NCBI RefSeq assembly: GCF_016583645.1
Contig: NZ_NRRL01000039.1
Coordinates: forward strand, 1 to 38,571
Direction of reading: 5' to 3'
Source: Rhodovibrio sodomensis
Lineage (GTDB): Bacteria; Pseudomonadota; Alphaproteobacteria; Kiloniellales; Rhodovibrionaceae
DNA length: 38,571 nucleotides
Below the pieces are notes generated by a model. It was not told the origin of the DNA. It worked only from the letters and a program-made list of their open reading frames with translations, and did not search any database. A program made the translations under genes and the position numbers. Positions 9,539-18,813 of this stretch are shown one piece after another. Position 1 is the first letter of the stretch. Each line of letters opens with the position of its first letter.

Positions 9539-9656
9539 CCCCTCTCCTCTTCTTGGGAGGAGAGGGACAGGGTGAGGAGGTAGCCCGCGGTCGTGCAGTT
9601 CAGCGGTGTTCCAACCTCTCAAGCCGTGCAGAGCCACCTAACCCTGGCCCTCTCCC
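9539..9656. repeat. CCCTCTCC-type bipartite repeat, copy 2
   Basis: The left half has a 10-bp stem (9540-9549 with 9557-9566) followed by CAGGGTGAGGAGG and GCCCGCGG, closely matching the repeat at 13-64. The right half (about 9636-9656) reads CCTAACCCTGGCCCTCTCCC. It is the inverse of the left half's tail but lacks a complete second hairpin. The 381-bp spacer 9473-9853 between sodB and the deacetylase gene consists largely of this repeat and the next one; I see no gene in it. Confidence 0.7.
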
Positions 9657-9700
9657 ACTACAGAGACTTGTGCACGCCTCGCTGGGCGCCCGTGTGGGGT

Positions 9701-9814
9701 CCTTCGACACGGACACCTGCGGTGTCCTACCCAGGATGAAGGTTTTGGTTTTTCAATGAGATATATACCACTTCATGCTGAGTAGCCGGCCGCAGGCCGG
9801 CGTGTCGAAGCACG
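9701..9814. repeat. TTCGA/GATGAAG bipartite palindromic repeat, copy 2
   Basis: Same architecture as the element at 7614-7736. The left half runs CCTTCGACAC, then a 7-bp hairpin GGACACC-tgc-GGTGTCC (9711-9727), then CAGGATGAAGG. An AT-rich spacer rich in T and TATATA follows. The right half runs CTTCATGCTGAG (9771-9782), then a 7-bp hairpin GCCGGCC-gca-GGCCGGC (9785-9801), then GTGTCGAAG. Hairpin sequences differ completely from copy 1, yet pairing is kept. Confidence 0.8.
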
Positions 9815-9853
9815 CCGCACGGCCGCTCATGCCCGCATACCTAGGTCGCCCCG

Positions 9854-11077
9854 CTACCCACCACCTTCCGGCAGTTGCGCGACGTCCGGGCTGCCGTCTT
9901 GGACGAGCGCGCTGACCGGGACCAGGGCGATGTCCTTGTCGCGCAAAGTCGGCAGCCAGGCGCGCAGCGCCTGGATCGTTTCGTCGTAGGGGTGACCGAT
10001 CGCGATGGCGCTGCCGGTTTCGCGCGCGATCCGTTCCGCCTTGGCGAGCTGGGCGCGGATCGCGGCCACGTCGCGGTTATTGTCCAGGAAGACGTCCCGG
10101 GTGGCGTGCGCCACCCCCATTTCGGCGGCGAGCGGGCCGGCGACGCTGCCGGCGATCGTCCGGCTGTCCAGGAACATCAGCCCGCGCCGCTTCAGCTCGG
10201 CCAGCACGGTGCGCATGCCCTCGGCGTCGCGCGTGAACGCGCTGCCCATGTGGTTGTTGATCCCGACGTAGCCGTCGAAGCGCGACAGCCCCCAGTCCAG
10301 CCGGGCCAACAGCTCGCTGCGGTCGAGCTCGCCGTGCAGCACCTTCGGCCCTGGATCGGTGGTGTCGTCGCTCGGCTGCATGGGCATGTGGACCAACAGC
10401 TCGTGGCCCGCCTGGCGCGCCGCGCGGGTCAGCTCGCCCGGATTGGGCGCATAGGTCATGAACGCAAGCGTCAGCGGGCCCGGCAGCGCGACCGTCGCGC
10501 GCGCGTTCGGCCGGTTCAGACCCAGGTCGTCGATCACCACCGCGATCTTCGCGACCCCCGGGCCCGGCGCCGGATAGGCCGCCGCGTTGCGCCGCCAGGC
10601 CGGCAGCCCGGCCGGTTCGGCGGGCGGCGGCGCGGCCGCGGCTTGCCGCCGGCCGTCGTCGACGATCCGGTCGGTGATCTCGAGCGCATGCGTCAGGTCG
10701 CCCGGCATCGCCGGCGCGGCGCTGGCAGGCGCGGCTTCGGCGGCCGTGCCGTCCGGGGCGGCTTCCGCCGGCTCCGGCGCTTGCGCATAGCCGCTGGTCG
10801 GAACCTTGGCAAGGGAGTTGGGTTCTTGGCGGTCGAGGTCCGAACCGGTTTGAACGTTGGGCGTCGGGGTCTGGACGTCGGGCGCGGTGCGCTCGGCGAC
10901 CTGCGCCGGCTCGGATCCGCCGCCGAGCAGTAGGCCCGCCGTCGTGCCGATCGCCGCCCCGGCGACGAACACGCCGAGCGCCCCGGCGATCAACTGCCGG
11001 GTGGTGTAGCCGATCGGCCCGACCTTGCGGGCCTGGCGGGCCATGGCGCGTTGGCGGGCGCGGCTGGTTTCGGACAT
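9854..11077 (-). CDS. Divergent polysaccharide deacetylase family protein (YibQ-like)
   Basis: 407 residues. The N-terminus is cytoplasmic, with a single transmembrane anchor at about residues 29-51 (LIAGALGVFVAGAAIGTTAGLLL). A proline/alanine-rich linker of about 120 residues follows, then a periplasmic NodB-like domain. Family motifs are KIAVVIDDLG, HELLVHMPMQP, GINNHMGSAFT and IAIGHPYDETI, with the Asp and His residues expected to bind metal. The family is often encoded near EnvC and the S41 peptidase CtpA and is thought to act on cell-wall or surface glycans; here those neighbours are absent. The ATG at 11077 starts a positively charged N-terminus suited to an inner-membrane anchor. Confidence 0.9.
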   Translation of the reverse strand: MSETSRARQRAMARQARKVGPIGYTTRQLIAGALGVFVAGAAIGTTAGLLLGGGSEPAQVAERTAPDVQTPTPNVQTGSDLDRQEPNSLAKVPTSGYAQAPEPAEAAPDGTAAEAAPASAAPAMPGDLTHALEITDRIVDDGRRQAAAAPPPAEPAGLPAWRRNAAAYPAPGPGVAKIAVVIDDLGLNRPNARATVALPGPLTLAFMTYAPNPGELTRAARQAGHELLVHMPMQPSDDTTDPGPKVLHGELDRSELLARLDWGLSRFDGYVGINNHMGSAFTRDAEGMRTVLAELKRRGLMFLDSRTIAGSVAGPLAAEMGVAHATRDVFLDNNRDVAAIRAQLAKAERIARETGSAIAIGHPYDETIQALRAWLPTLRDKDIALVPVSALVQDGSPDVAQLPEGGG

Positions 11078-11152
11078 CGGGCGCGGTCGGGTCGGATCGG
11101 GGCGAGTCGGCTTGAACGTCCGCCCAACCTAACACATCGCCCTTCCGGGCCG

Positions 11153-11617
11153 TTAACCGTCGGCGCCGGAGCGCTCCACCCGCGCGCGCCCCGATCCACC
11201 GTCCGCCTGCGCGGGCTCCCCGGCGAGGTCGGCCAGGATCGGACAGTCCGGCCGGTGGTCGCCGTGGCAGCGGCCGATCAGGTGCTCCAGCGTGTCGCGC
11301 ATCGACTGCAGCTCGGCCATCCGTCGGTCGATCTCGTCCAGGTGCCGTCGGGCGACCGCCTTGACGTCGCCGCTCGCCCGCGCGCGGTCCTGCCACAAGG
11401 CCAACAGCGCGCCGACCTGCTTGACCGAAAAGCCGAGGTTGCGGGCGCGCTGGATGAACCGCAGCGTCTGCAGCTCCCGGTCGCCGTAGATCCGGTAGCC
11501 GGCCGCGCTGCGCTCCGCGGGCCGGATCAGGCCGATGCTCTCGTAATAGCGAATCGTCTTGGCCGGCACGCCGGAGCGCTTGGCCACCTCGCCGATGTTC
11601 ATGCCGCCGGTCGTCAT
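11153..11617 (-). CDS. cueR: Cu(I)-responsive MerR-family regulator CueR
   Basis: 154 residues: an N-terminal winged-helix MerR domain (MNIGEVAKRSGVPAKTIRYYE from residue 6), a dimerisation helix to about residue 112, and a metal loop with Cys117 and Cys125 spaced CX7C in RCHGDHRPDCPIL. With the serine at residue 82 this is the monovalent-metal (Cu+/Ag+) signature. The ATG at 11617 is favoured over Met6 because AAGGAGG lies 7 bp upstream. The ATG overlaps the copA stop in ATGA, so translation is coupled. It probably activates the promoter at 14487-14516 before copA, including its own transcription (autoregulation is inference). The C-terminal tail after residue 130 is longer than in E. coli. 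Confidence 0.93.
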   Translation of the reverse strand: MTTGGMNIGEVAKRSGVPAKTIRYYESIGLIRPAERSAAGYRIYGDRELQTLRFIQRARNLGFSVKQVGALLALWQDRARASGDVKAVARRHLDEIDRRMAELQSMRDTLEHLIGRCHGDHRPDCPILADLAGEPAQADGGSGRARVERSGADG

Positions 11618-14448
11618 GCCTTGGCCTCCTTGGCCGGGACGGCCGCGGCGGGTTCGGGCGCGGCGCGCCCGGCGACCCGGCCGTGCCGGCGCAGCAGCAG
11701 CGAGTTGGTCGCCACCGAGACGCTGGACATCGCCATCGCCGCGCCCGCGATCATCGGGCTCAGTAGCCCCGCCGCCGCGACCGGGATCGCCACGGTGTTA
11801 TAGGCGAACGCCCAGAACAGGTTCTGCCGGATCTTGGCATAGGTCGCGCGCGACAGGTGGATCGCCTCCGCGACCAGCCGGGGGTCGCCGCGCATCAACG
11901 CGATCCCGGCGGTCTGGAGCGCCACGTCCGTGCCTCCGCCCATCGCGATGCCGACGTCGGCGGCGGCCAAGGCCGGGGCGTCGTTGACCCCGTCGCCAAC
12001 CATGGCGATCACGTGGCCCTGCTGGCGCAGGCGCTCGATCTCCCGCTCCTTGTCCGCGGGCAGCACCTCCGCGATCACCCGGTCGATGCCGAGCTGGCCG
12101 GCGACCGCTTGCGCCGCCCGGCGGTTGTCGCCGGACAACAGCGTGACCTCGATCCCTTCGGCTTGCAGCGCGTCGATGGCGGCCTCGACGCCGGGCTTGA
12201 GCGCGTCGCCCAGGCCGATCGCGCCCAGCAGCCGCGGGGAATCGCCCAGTTCGCCGACGTAGACGATCGACCAGCCCTGGCCTTCGAAGCTGTCCGCCGT
12301 GTCCTGAGCGGCCGAGGTGTCGACCCCATGCTCCCCCATCAGCCGGGCGGACCCGACCGCCAGCCGCCGGCCGTCGACGGTGGCGAGCACGCCCTTGCCG
12401 GCGACGTTCCGGAAGTCGTCCGGCGTGGCCAGGCTGATCCCGCGGTCCTGGCCGTAGGCCACGATCGCCTCCGCCAGCGGGTGCGAACTGCCCTGCTGCA
12501 CGCTCGCGACCAGGCGCAACAGGTCGTTCTCATGCGTGCCGCCCAGGGGACGGGCATCGCGCACCTCCGGCCTGCCCTCGGTCAGGGTGCCGGTCTTGTC
12601 GAACACGACCGTGGTGACCGCGCGCGCCTGCTCCAGCGCCGCGGCGTCCTTGATCAGCACGCCGCGCCGGGCGGCCAGACCGGTGCCGACCATGATCGCC
12701 GTCGGGGTCGCCAGGCCGAGCGCGCAGGGGCACGCGATCACCAGCACGGCGACGGCGTAGATCAGCGCGGTCTCCAGGCTGGCGCCGGCCAGCACCCAGC
12801 CGACACAGGTCGCGACCGCGACCGCGACGACGGCCGGCACGAACACGCTTGCCACCCGGTCGACCAGCCGCTGCACCGGCGGCTTCGACGCCTGGGCCGT
12901 CTGCACCAGGTCGATGATCCGGGCGAGCGTGGATTGTTGGCCGACCGCGGTCGCCGCGATCCGGAGCAGGCCGTCGCCGTTGATCGACCCGCCGATCACC
13001 GCCTCGCCAGGCGCCTTGGCGACCGGCAGGCTCTCGCCGGTCACCAGGCTTTCGTCCGCCTGGCTTTCGCCCGTCAGCACCGTGCCGTCGACCGGGATGC
13101 GCTCGCCCGGCCGCACCAGCGCGACGTCGCCCCGCACGACCTGGTCGGCCGGCACGGCCACCGTTTCGCCGTCGCGCTCGACGCGCGCCTGCTCGGGGCG
13201 CAGGCGCATCAGCGCCTGCACGGCCGCGCCCGCGCTGCGGGTCGCCCGGTCCTCCAGCATCCGGCCCAGCAGCACCAGCGTGATCACGGCCGCCGCGGCC
13301 TCGAAGTAGAGCTGCCCGGCGCCGCCCCAGCCGAGCCATTCGCCGACCGGCGCCACGGCGACGTGGTACAGGCTGAGCCCGAAGGCCGCCGTGGTGCCCA
13401 GCGCGACCAGCGTGTCCATATTGCCGGAAAAGCGCTTCAGCGCCGGCCAGGCGGCCTTGTAGAAGCGGGCGCCGGCGAAGATCTGCACCGGTGCTGCCAG
13501 CGCCAGCTGCACCAGCGGCGGCAGATGCCCCGGCAGGCCGACCAGGCCGAAGCCCATCTGCGCCACCAGCGGCAGGGTCAGCATCGCGGAGACGGCGAAC
13601 AGCGCCCACTCCCGGCGTGCCTTGGCGTGCGCGCCCGCGGCCTCGGCATCGCTGTCGGCCGGCTCGGTGGGCCGCGCGCCGTAGCCGGCGTCCTTCACCG
13701 CCTGCGCCAGGCGGTCCGGCTCGACCTTCTGGCTCAGGCGCACGCGCGCCTGCTTGTTGGCCAGGTTCACGCTCGCCCCGGCGACCCCCGGCACACGGTT
13801 GAGCGCCCGTTCCACCGTGGAGACGCAGGAGGCGCAGGTCATGCCCTCGATCGTCAGGTCGCAGACCGCGCCCTGCTCGGTTTCCGTGCCCGCTGGTTGG
13901 GCCTCGGCGGAACCGGGTCCAGCGGCTGGCTCGGACGCCGTCTCCTCCGTCGGCTGCGGCGCTGAATGGTCCGCGTTTCCAGAGGCTTGCGGCGTCACGC
14001 GAAAGCCGGCGCGCGCCACCGCGGCGGCCAACTCGGCCGCCTGCGGCCCGCCGTCGGCCGGGGTGACCGTCGCCAGACCGCGGGCGTCATCGACCTCCGC
14101 CGCCGCGACGGTGTCGAGCGCTTCCAGCTCGCGCCGCACCTCGGCAGCGCAGCCGCCGCAGGACATGCCGAACACCGGCAGGTCGATCTTCGCCGAGCCG
14201 GGCCGCTGAGCCAGCTTGGCGGTATAGCCAGCCGCGTGCACCGCCGCCAGCAGGTCCTCCGGCGCTGGAGCCGCGCCGGGCGCCGGGGTTACCTCGGCCC
14301 GGCCGGCGGCATGGTCGACGTCGGCCGCGCGGACGCCGTCGACGGCTTCCAAGTGGCGGCGTGTCTTTGCCGCGCAGCCGCCGCAGGACAGGCCGGCGAT
14401 CTCCAGGACGATGGTGTCTCGTTCGGTTGCGTGGGCAGTTTCGGCCAT
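11614..14448 (-). CDS. copA: Copper-translocating P1B-1-type ATPase with three N-terminal HMA domains
   Basis: Exports Cu(I) from the cytoplasm across the inner membrane. The 944 residues are long for CopA, because three heavy-metal-associated domains precede the core: GLSCGGC (C22, C25), GMSCGGC (C97, C100) and the canonical GMTCASC (C205, C208). The core shows the actuator motif TGES (about 470), the CPC ion channel motif (573-575), DKTGT with the phosphorylated aspartate (618-622), SSHPLAEAI and GDGVNDAPA. Tyr-Asn in TM7 (FAYNTVAIP) and Met-Ser-Ser in TM8 (MSSVSVATNS) mark Cu+ specificity. It heads the copA-cueR operon behind a CueR operator and is divergent from trpG. Confidence 0.96.
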   Translation of the reverse strand: MAETAHATERDTIVLEIAGLSCGGCAAKTRRHLEAVDGVRAADVDHAAGRAEVTPAPGAAPAPEDLLAAVHAAGYTAKLAQRPGSAKIDLPVFGMSCGGCAAEVRRELEALDTVAAAEVDDARGLATVTPADGGPQAAELAAAVARAGFRVTPQASGNADHSAPQPTEETASEPAAGPGSAEAQPAGTETEQGAVCDLTIEGMTCASCVSTVERALNRVPGVAGASVNLANKQARVRLSQKVEPDRLAQAVKDAGYGARPTEPADSDAEAAGAHAKARREWALFAVSAMLTLPLVAQMGFGLVGLPGHLPPLVQLALAAPVQIFAGARFYKAAWPALKRFSGNMDTLVALGTTAAFGLSLYHVAVAPVGEWLGWGGAGQLYFEAAAAVITLVLLGRMLEDRATRSAGAAVQALMRLRPEQARVERDGETVAVPADQVVRGDVALVRPGERIPVDGTVLTGESQADESLVTGESLPVAKAPGEAVIGGSINGDGLLRIAATAVGQQSTLARIIDLVQTAQASKPPVQRLVDRVASVFVPAVVAVAVATCVGWVLAGASLETALIYAVAVLVIACPCALGLATPTAIMVGTGLAARRGVLIKDAAALEQARAVTTVVFDKTGTLTEGRPEVRDARPLGGTHENDLLRLVASVQQGSSHPLAEAIVAYGQDRGISLATPDDFRNVAGKGVLATVDGRRLAVGSARLMGEHGVDTSAAQDTADSFEGQGWSIVYVGELGDSPRLLGAIGLGDALKPGVEAAIDALQAEGIEVTLLSGDNRRAAQAVAGQLGIDRVIAEVLPADKEREIERLRQQGHVIAMVGDGVNDAPALAAADVGIAMGGGTDVALQTAGIALMRGDPRLVAEAIHLSRATYAKIRQNLFWAFAYNTVAIPVAAAGLLSPMIAGAAMAMSSVSVATNSLLLRRHGRVAGRAAPEPAAAVPAKEAKA

Positions 14449-14486
14449 GGCGCTTTCGGCCCCTCGTTCAGGTCGTCTGCCTCAGC

Positions 14487-14516
14487 AAATGGTCCTTCCA
14501 GTCACTGGAAGGTCAA
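14487..14516 (-). promoter_or_regulatory. CueR-type operator/promoter of copA-cueR
   Basis: On the minus strand TTGACC (-35, 14516-14511) leads into a perfect 19-bp palindrome, CCTTCCAGT-C-ACTGGAAGG on the plus strand (14494-14512). A weak -10 (CATTTG) follows a 19-bp spacer. The over-long spacer with a central dyad is the hallmark of MerR-family activation, and the TTGACCTTCC...GGAAGG arrangement matches the E. coli copA promoter as I remember it. It lies 39-68 bp upstream of the copA ATG. Confidence 0.9.
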
Positions 14517-14630
14517 GGGCAACTGGTGACGATCCTCGGGCTTGCTTCCGTGCCCGGGTTCCTGCTGCTATAAGGCGGCCGTTCCCGGCGCCGCCGCCGG
14601 AACCTCAACGCCGGGCGATAAGTCACTGAC

Positions 14631-15212
14631 ATGTTTCTGCTGATCGATAACTACGACAGCTTCACCTACAATCTCTACCACTACCTCGGCGAACTCGGCG
14701 CGGAGGTCGAGGTGGTGCGCAACGACGCGCTGACGGCCGACGAGGCGCTGGCCCGGCACCCCCAGGGGATCGTGATCTCCCCCGGGCCGTGCGACCCGGA
14801 CCGCGCGGGCATCTGCCTGGAGCTGATCGACAAGGCCAAGGACAGCCTGCCGATTCTGGGCGTCTGCCTCGGACATCAGGCGATCGGTCAGGTTTTCGGC
14901 GGCAAGATCGGCCGCGCGACCGTGCCCATGCACGGCAAGGTGAGCGAGATCCGGCACACGCAGGGCGGTGTGTTCCGCGACCTGCCCAGCCCGATGCAGG
15001 CGACCCGCTACCACTCCCTGATCGTCGACCGCGACGGCTGGCCGGAGCAGACGCTGGAGGTGGTCGCGGAGGCCGACGACGGCGTGGTCATGGGCTGCCG
15101 GCATCGCAGCCGGCCGATCCACGGCGTGCAGTTCCATCCGGAAAGCATCGCCAGCGAGCACGGCCACCACCTGCTCCGCAACTTCCTGGCCGAGGCGGGC
15201 CACAACGGTTAG
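14631..15212 (+). CDS. trpG: Anthranilate synthase component II (glutamine amidotransferase)
   Basis: Supplies ammonia from glutamine to TrpE for anthranilate synthesis. The 193 residues contain a class I amidotransferase triad: Cys in [10 protein letters not shown] (about residue 83), and His and Glu in [11 protein letters not shown] (about residues 170-172). [15 protein letters not shown] is the usual start. In some bacteria the same subunit also serves para-aminobenzoate synthase (PabA), which is possible here because trpE is not adjacent. A TATAAG -10-like box lies at 14569-14574 but I see no good -35. The interval 14449-14630 shows no obvious leader peptide with tandem Trp codons. Confidence 0.95.
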   Translation: MFLLIDNYDSFTYNLYHYLGELGAEVEVVRNDALTADEALARHPQGIVISPGPCDPDRAGICLELIDKAKDSLPILGVCLGHQAIGQVFGGKIGRATVPMHGKVSEIRHTQGGVFRDLPSPMQATRYHSLIVDRDGWPEQTLEVVAEADDGVVMGCRHRSRPIHGVQFHPESIASEHGHHLLRNFLAEAGHNG

Positions 15213-15267
15213 ACCGCCCGGGCGAAACCGTCTCGACCTGCCGACACGACGCGCGAGAGGACGCTGC

Positions 15268-16317
15268 ATGACCGGCGACATGACCGACCTGAAGGGCCTG
15301 ATCGCCACGGTGGCCGGCGGCGCCGGGCTGAGCGCGGCGCAGGCCGAGCAGGCGTTCGGCATCATCATGTCGGGCAACGCCACGCCAAGCCAGATGGGCG
15401 GCTTCCTGATGGCGCTCAGGGTGCGCGGCGAAAGCGTCGACGAGATCACCGGCGCGGCGCGCGCCATGCGCGCCAAGATGACCACGATCGACGCCCCGCC
15501 GGGCGCGATCGACACCTGCGGCACCGGCGGCGACGGCAAGGGTACCTACAACGTCTCCACCGCCGCCGCCTTCGTGGTCGCCGGCTGCGGTGTACCGGTC
15601 GCCAAGCACGGCAACCGCGCGATGTCCTCCAAGTCCGGCGCGGCGGACGTGCTGGCGGCGCTCGGCGTCGAGGTCGAGGCCGACACCGAGCTGGTGAAGC
15701 GCGCGCTGAACGAGGCCGGCACCTGCTTCCTGCTGGCCCCGCGCCACCACAGCGCGATGCGCCACGTCGGCCCAACGCGCAAGGAGCTGGGCACGCGCAC
15801 GCTGTTCAACCTGCTGGGCCCGCTGTCCAACCCGGCCCGCGTGAAACGCCAGATGATCGGGGTGTTCTCGCCCGACTGGGTCGAACCGCTGGCCCGGGTG
15901 CTGAAGAACCTGGGGCACGAGCGCGCCTGGGTGGTCCACGGCGCCGACGGGCTGGACGAACTGTCCACCACGGGCCAGAGCCTTGTCGCCGAACTGAAGG
16001 ACGGCCAGGTCACGACCTTAGAGGTCGGCCCGGAGGATGCCGGGCTGAGGCGCGCCAAGCTGGACGACCTGCTGGGCGGCGACGCCGAGCAGAACGCGCG
16101 GGTGATGCGCGCCATGCTGGCGGGCGAGCACGGGCCGTTCCGGGACATCGTGGTCTACACCGCCGCGGGCTCGCTGGTCGTCGCCGACAAGGCACGCGAC
16201 CTGAAGCAGGGCGCGGAAATGGCGGCCGCGTCGATCGACGGCGGGCATGCGCAACGGGTGCTCGACCGGCTGGTCGAGATCACCAACGCCGCCCCGCACG
16301 GAAAGGCCAAGGCATGA
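15268..16317 (+). CDS. trpD: Anthranilate phosphoribosyltransferase
   Basis: Joins anthranilate to PRPP, second step of tryptophan synthesis. The 349 residues carry the phosphate-binding [15 protein letters not shown] segment (about residues 74-88) and the glycine-rich [19 protein letters not shown] stretch, both diagnostic for Trp[20 protein letters not shown] is the anthranilate region. The ATG at 15268 has GAGAGGA 8 bp upstream. It starts 55 bp after trpG and overlaps trpC by ATGA. Confidence 0.97.
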   Translation: MTGDMTDLKGLIATVAGGAGLSAAQAEQAFGIIMSGNATPSQMGGFLMALRVRGESVDEITGAARAMRAKMTTIDAPPGAIDTCGTGGDGKGTYNVSTAAAFVVAGCGVPVAKHGNRAMSSKSGAADVLAALGVEVEADTELVKRALNEAGTCFLLAPRHHSAMRHVGPTRKELGTRTLFNLLGPLSNPARVKRQMIGVFSPDWVEPLARVLKNLGHERAWVVHGADGLDELSTTGQSLVAELKDGQVTTLEVGPEDAGLRRAKLDDLLGGDAEQNARVMRAMLAGEHGPFRDIVVYTAAGSLVVADKARDLKQGAEMAAASIDGGHAQRVLDRLVEITNAAPHGKAKA

Positions 16318-17135
16318 GCGACGTGCTGGCCCGGATCTGCGCCACCAAGGCGGCGGAGGTCGCGGCGCGCAAGCGCCAGACGCCCTTGGCCGATCTGGAC
16401 GCGCGCGCCCGCGACCGGGACAGGCCGCGCGGCTTCCACCGTGCGCTGTGCGACGGCGCGGCGCGCGACGGCTTCGGCTTGATCGCGGAAGTGAAGAAAG
16501 CCTCGCCGTCGAAGGGCCTGATCCGGGAAGACTTCGATCCGCCCTGGATCGCCCGCGCCTACCGCGACGGCGGTGCGGCGTGCCTGTCGGTGCTGACCGA
16601 CGGGCCGTACTTCCAGGGCGCGGATGCCTACCTGGAGGCGGCGCGCGCGGCCGTCGAGCTGCCGGTCCTGCGCAAGGACTTCATGCTGGAGCCCTACCAG
16701 ATCGTCGAGAGCCGGGCGCTCGGCGCGGACTGCGTGCTGCTGATCCTGGCCGCCCTGTCCGACGCGCAGGCGGCCGAGCTGGAAACGGCCGCGCAGGACC
16801 TCGGCATGGACGTGCTGGTCGAGGTGCACGGCGACGACGAACTCGACCGCGCGCTCCAGCTCGACAGTCCGATGATCGGGGTCAATAACCGCAATCTCAA
16901 GACCTTGGACGTCGATCTTGAGACCAGTCGTCGGCTCGGCCCGCGGCTGCCGTCCGACCGGATGATGATCTGCGAAAGCGGCCTGTTCACCCGCGACGAC
17001 CTGCTCGGCATGACCGGTCACGGCGCGCGCGCCTTCCTGATCGGGGAAAGCCTGATGCGCCAGCCCAACGTTCAGCAGGCGACCGCCGCCCTGTTCGGCC
17101 GCGCCGCGGCGAAGCCGGCCGGAGCCGCGCCATGA
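16314..17135 (+). CDS. trpC: Indole-3-glycerol-phosphate synthase
   Basis: Closes the indole ring from 1-(o-carboxyphenylamino)-1-deoxyribulose phosphate. 273-residue TIM barrel: [12 protein letters not shown] carries the catalytic lysine and phosphate-binding residues, then [22 protein letters not shown] and CESGLF. This is the stand-alone TrpC, not fused to TrpF. Its start overlaps the trpD stop (ATGA) and its stop overlaps the moaC start (ATGA), so it is translationally coupled to both. Confidence 0.97.
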   Translation: MSDVLARICATKAAEVAARKRQTPLADLDARARDRDRPRGFHRALCDGAARDGFGLIAEVKKASPSKGLIREDFDPPWIARAYRDGGAACLSVLTDGPYFQGADAYLEAARAAVELPVLRKDFMLEPYQIVESRALGADCVLLILAALSDAQAAELETAAQDLGMDVLVEVHGDDELDRALQLDSPMIGVNNRNLKTLDVDLETSRRLGPRLPSDRMMICESGLFTRDDLLGMTGHGARAFLIGESLMRQPNVQQATAALFGRAAAKPAGAAP

Positions 17136-17608
17136 GCGACTTCACCCACTTCGACGAACGCGGCAACGCGCGCATGGTCGACGTCACCGCCAAGGACGAG
17201 AGCGCGCGCACCGCCACCGCCAAGGCGCGCGTGACGATGGCCGAGCAGACCGCCCGGCTGATCCGCGAGGGCGGCGTCAAGAAGGGCGACGTGCTGTCGG
17301 TCGCGCGGCTCGCCGGGATCATGGGCGCCAAGCGCACGCCCGACCTGATCCCGCTGTGCCATCCACTCAGCCTGTCCAGCGTCGAGGTCGAGTTGGCCCT
17401 CGCCCTGGACATACCGGCGGTCGAAATCGCCGCGACCTGCAAGATCGCCGGCAAGACCGGGGTGGAGATGGAGGCGCTGACCGCCTGCTCCGTCGCCGCG
17501 CTCACGGTCTACGACATGTGCAAGGCGGTGGATAAGGCGATGACCATCACCGACCTGCGGGTGACCCACAAGTCGGGCGGCAAATCGGGGACTTACGAGG
17601 CGGCCTGA
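17132..17608 (+). CDS. moaC: Cyclic pyranopterin monophosphate synthase
   Basis: Converts 3',8-cyclo-7,8-dihydro-GTP, the MoaA product, to cyclic pyranopterin monophosphate in molybdenum cofactor synthesis. The 158 residues match the family. Family sequence is evident in [11 protein letters not shown] near the N-terminus, [16 protein letters not shown], and [26 protein letters not shown]. It overlaps trpC by 4 bp and moeA by 1 bp (TGATG). A trpGDC-moaC-moeA-lexA order recurs in alphaproteobacteria. Confidence 0.97.
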   Translation: MSDFTHFDERGNARMVDVTAKDESARTATAKARVTMAEQTARLIREGGVKKGDVLSVARLAGIMGAKRTPDLIPLCHPLSLSSVEVELALALDIPAVEIAATCKIAGKTGVEMEALTACSVAALTVYDMCKAVDKAMTITDLRVTHKSGGKSGTYEAA

Positions 17609-18813
17609 TGCTCACGGTCGAAGACGCGCGCGCCCAGATCCTGGCGGCCTTCGAGCCGCTGCCCGCGGAGGTGGTGAGCGTCGACCGGGCGTTCGGGCGC
17701 GTGCTGGCGCAGGACGTAACCGCGCGCGTCACCCAGCCGCCGCGCGATGTCTCCGCGATGGACGGCTACGCCGTGCGCGCGGCCGATCTCGCGCGCGCGC
17801 CCGTGACCCTTCAAATCGTCGGCGAGATCCCGGCCGGCGGCGATTTCGACCGCCGGCTCCCGCCCGGGGCCGCGGTACGGATCTTCACCGGGGCGCCGCT
17901 GCCCGACGGCGCGGACACGATCGTGATCCAGGAGAACGCCGCGCGCGACGGCGACCGCGTGACGGTCGAGCAGGCCGAGCCCGCCGGGCGCTGGGTCCGG
18001 CCGGCCGGGCTCGACTTCCAGGCCGGCAGTGTCGGGCTCGCCGCCGGCCGCCGGTTGAGCGCGCGCGACGTCGGCCTGGCGGCGGCGATGAACCGGCCGT
18101 GGCTGTCGGTCCGGCGCAAGCCGCGGGTGGCGGTGCTGTCGACCGGCAACGAGGTCGTGCTGCCCGGCGAGGAGCTGGGGCCCAGCCAGATTGTCAGCTC
18201 CAACGGTTACGGGCTGTCGGCGTTTGTCGAGGCGTGCGGCGGCGCGCCGCTGCACCTCGGCGTCGCGCCCGACACCAAGGCGGGCCTGCGGGAGGTGCTG
18301 GAAGGCGCGCTGCACGCCGACCTGCTGCTGACCAGCGGCGGCGTCAGCGTGGGCGAGCACGACCTGGTCCAGGCGGTGCTGCGCGACCTGGGCGCCGACC
18401 TTGGCTTCTGGAAGATCGCCATGCGCCCCGGTAAGCCGCTGATGCTGGCCGACCTGCGCGGGACCGCGGTGCTGGGCCTGCCCGGTAACCCGGTCTCCGG
18501 CATGGTCTGCTCGACCCTGTTCGTGCGCCCGGCGATCGACCGGATGCTGGGCCGCGACGCGCCGGCGGAGCCGCGGCTGCCCGCTCTGGCCGGCCGCGAC
18601 CTGGGCGACAACGGGCCGCGCCAGGACTACATGCGCTGCACCCTGACGCTGGACGGCGATGGCAACCGAATCGCAACACCGTTCGACCGGCAGGACAGCT
18701 CGATGCTGAGCCGGCTGGCCCAGGCCGACGGCCTGCTGGTGCGCGCGCCGCACGCCCCCGCCCTGCCCGCCGGCGGCGCGGTCGAGGTCGTCCCGTTCGA
18801 CGCCGGGGTCTAG
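17608..18813 (+). CDS. moeA: Molybdopterin molybdenumtransferase
   Basis: Inserts molybdate into adenylylated molybdopterin. The 401 residues have the MoeA layout: PRDVSAMDGYAVRAAD (about residues 44-59), VRIFTGAPLPDGADTIV, the MPT-binding VAVLSTGNEVV, TSGGVSVGEHDLV, and GLPGNPVSGMV. It starts in TGATG with the moaC stop. The stop TAG is itself the first three bases of the palindromic repeat at 18811-18859. Confidence 0.97.
   Translation: MLTVEDARAQILAAFEPLPAEVVSVDRAFGRVLAQDVTARVTQPPRDVSAMDGYAVRAADLARAPVTLQIVGEIPAGGDFDRRLPPGAAVRIFTGAPLPDGADTIVIQENAARDGDRVTVEQAEPAGRWVRPAGLDFQAGSVGLAAGRRLSARDVGLAAAMNRPWLSVRRKPRVAVLSTGNEVVLPGEELGPSQIVSSNGYGLSAFVEACGGAPLHLGVAPDTKAGLREVLEGALHADLLLTSGGVSVGEHDLVQAVLRDLGADLGFWKIAMRPGKPLMLADLRGTAVLGLPGNPVSGMVCSTLFVRPAIDRMLGRDAPAEPRLPALAGRDLGDNGPRQDYMRCTLTLDGDGNRIATPFDRQDSSMLSRLAQADGLLVRAPHAPALPAGGAVEVVPFDAGV

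Noticed and set aside
14513..14630. Trp attenuator before trpG
   Set aside because: I found no short leader frame with consecutive Trp codons and no terminator/antiterminator pair in the interval.
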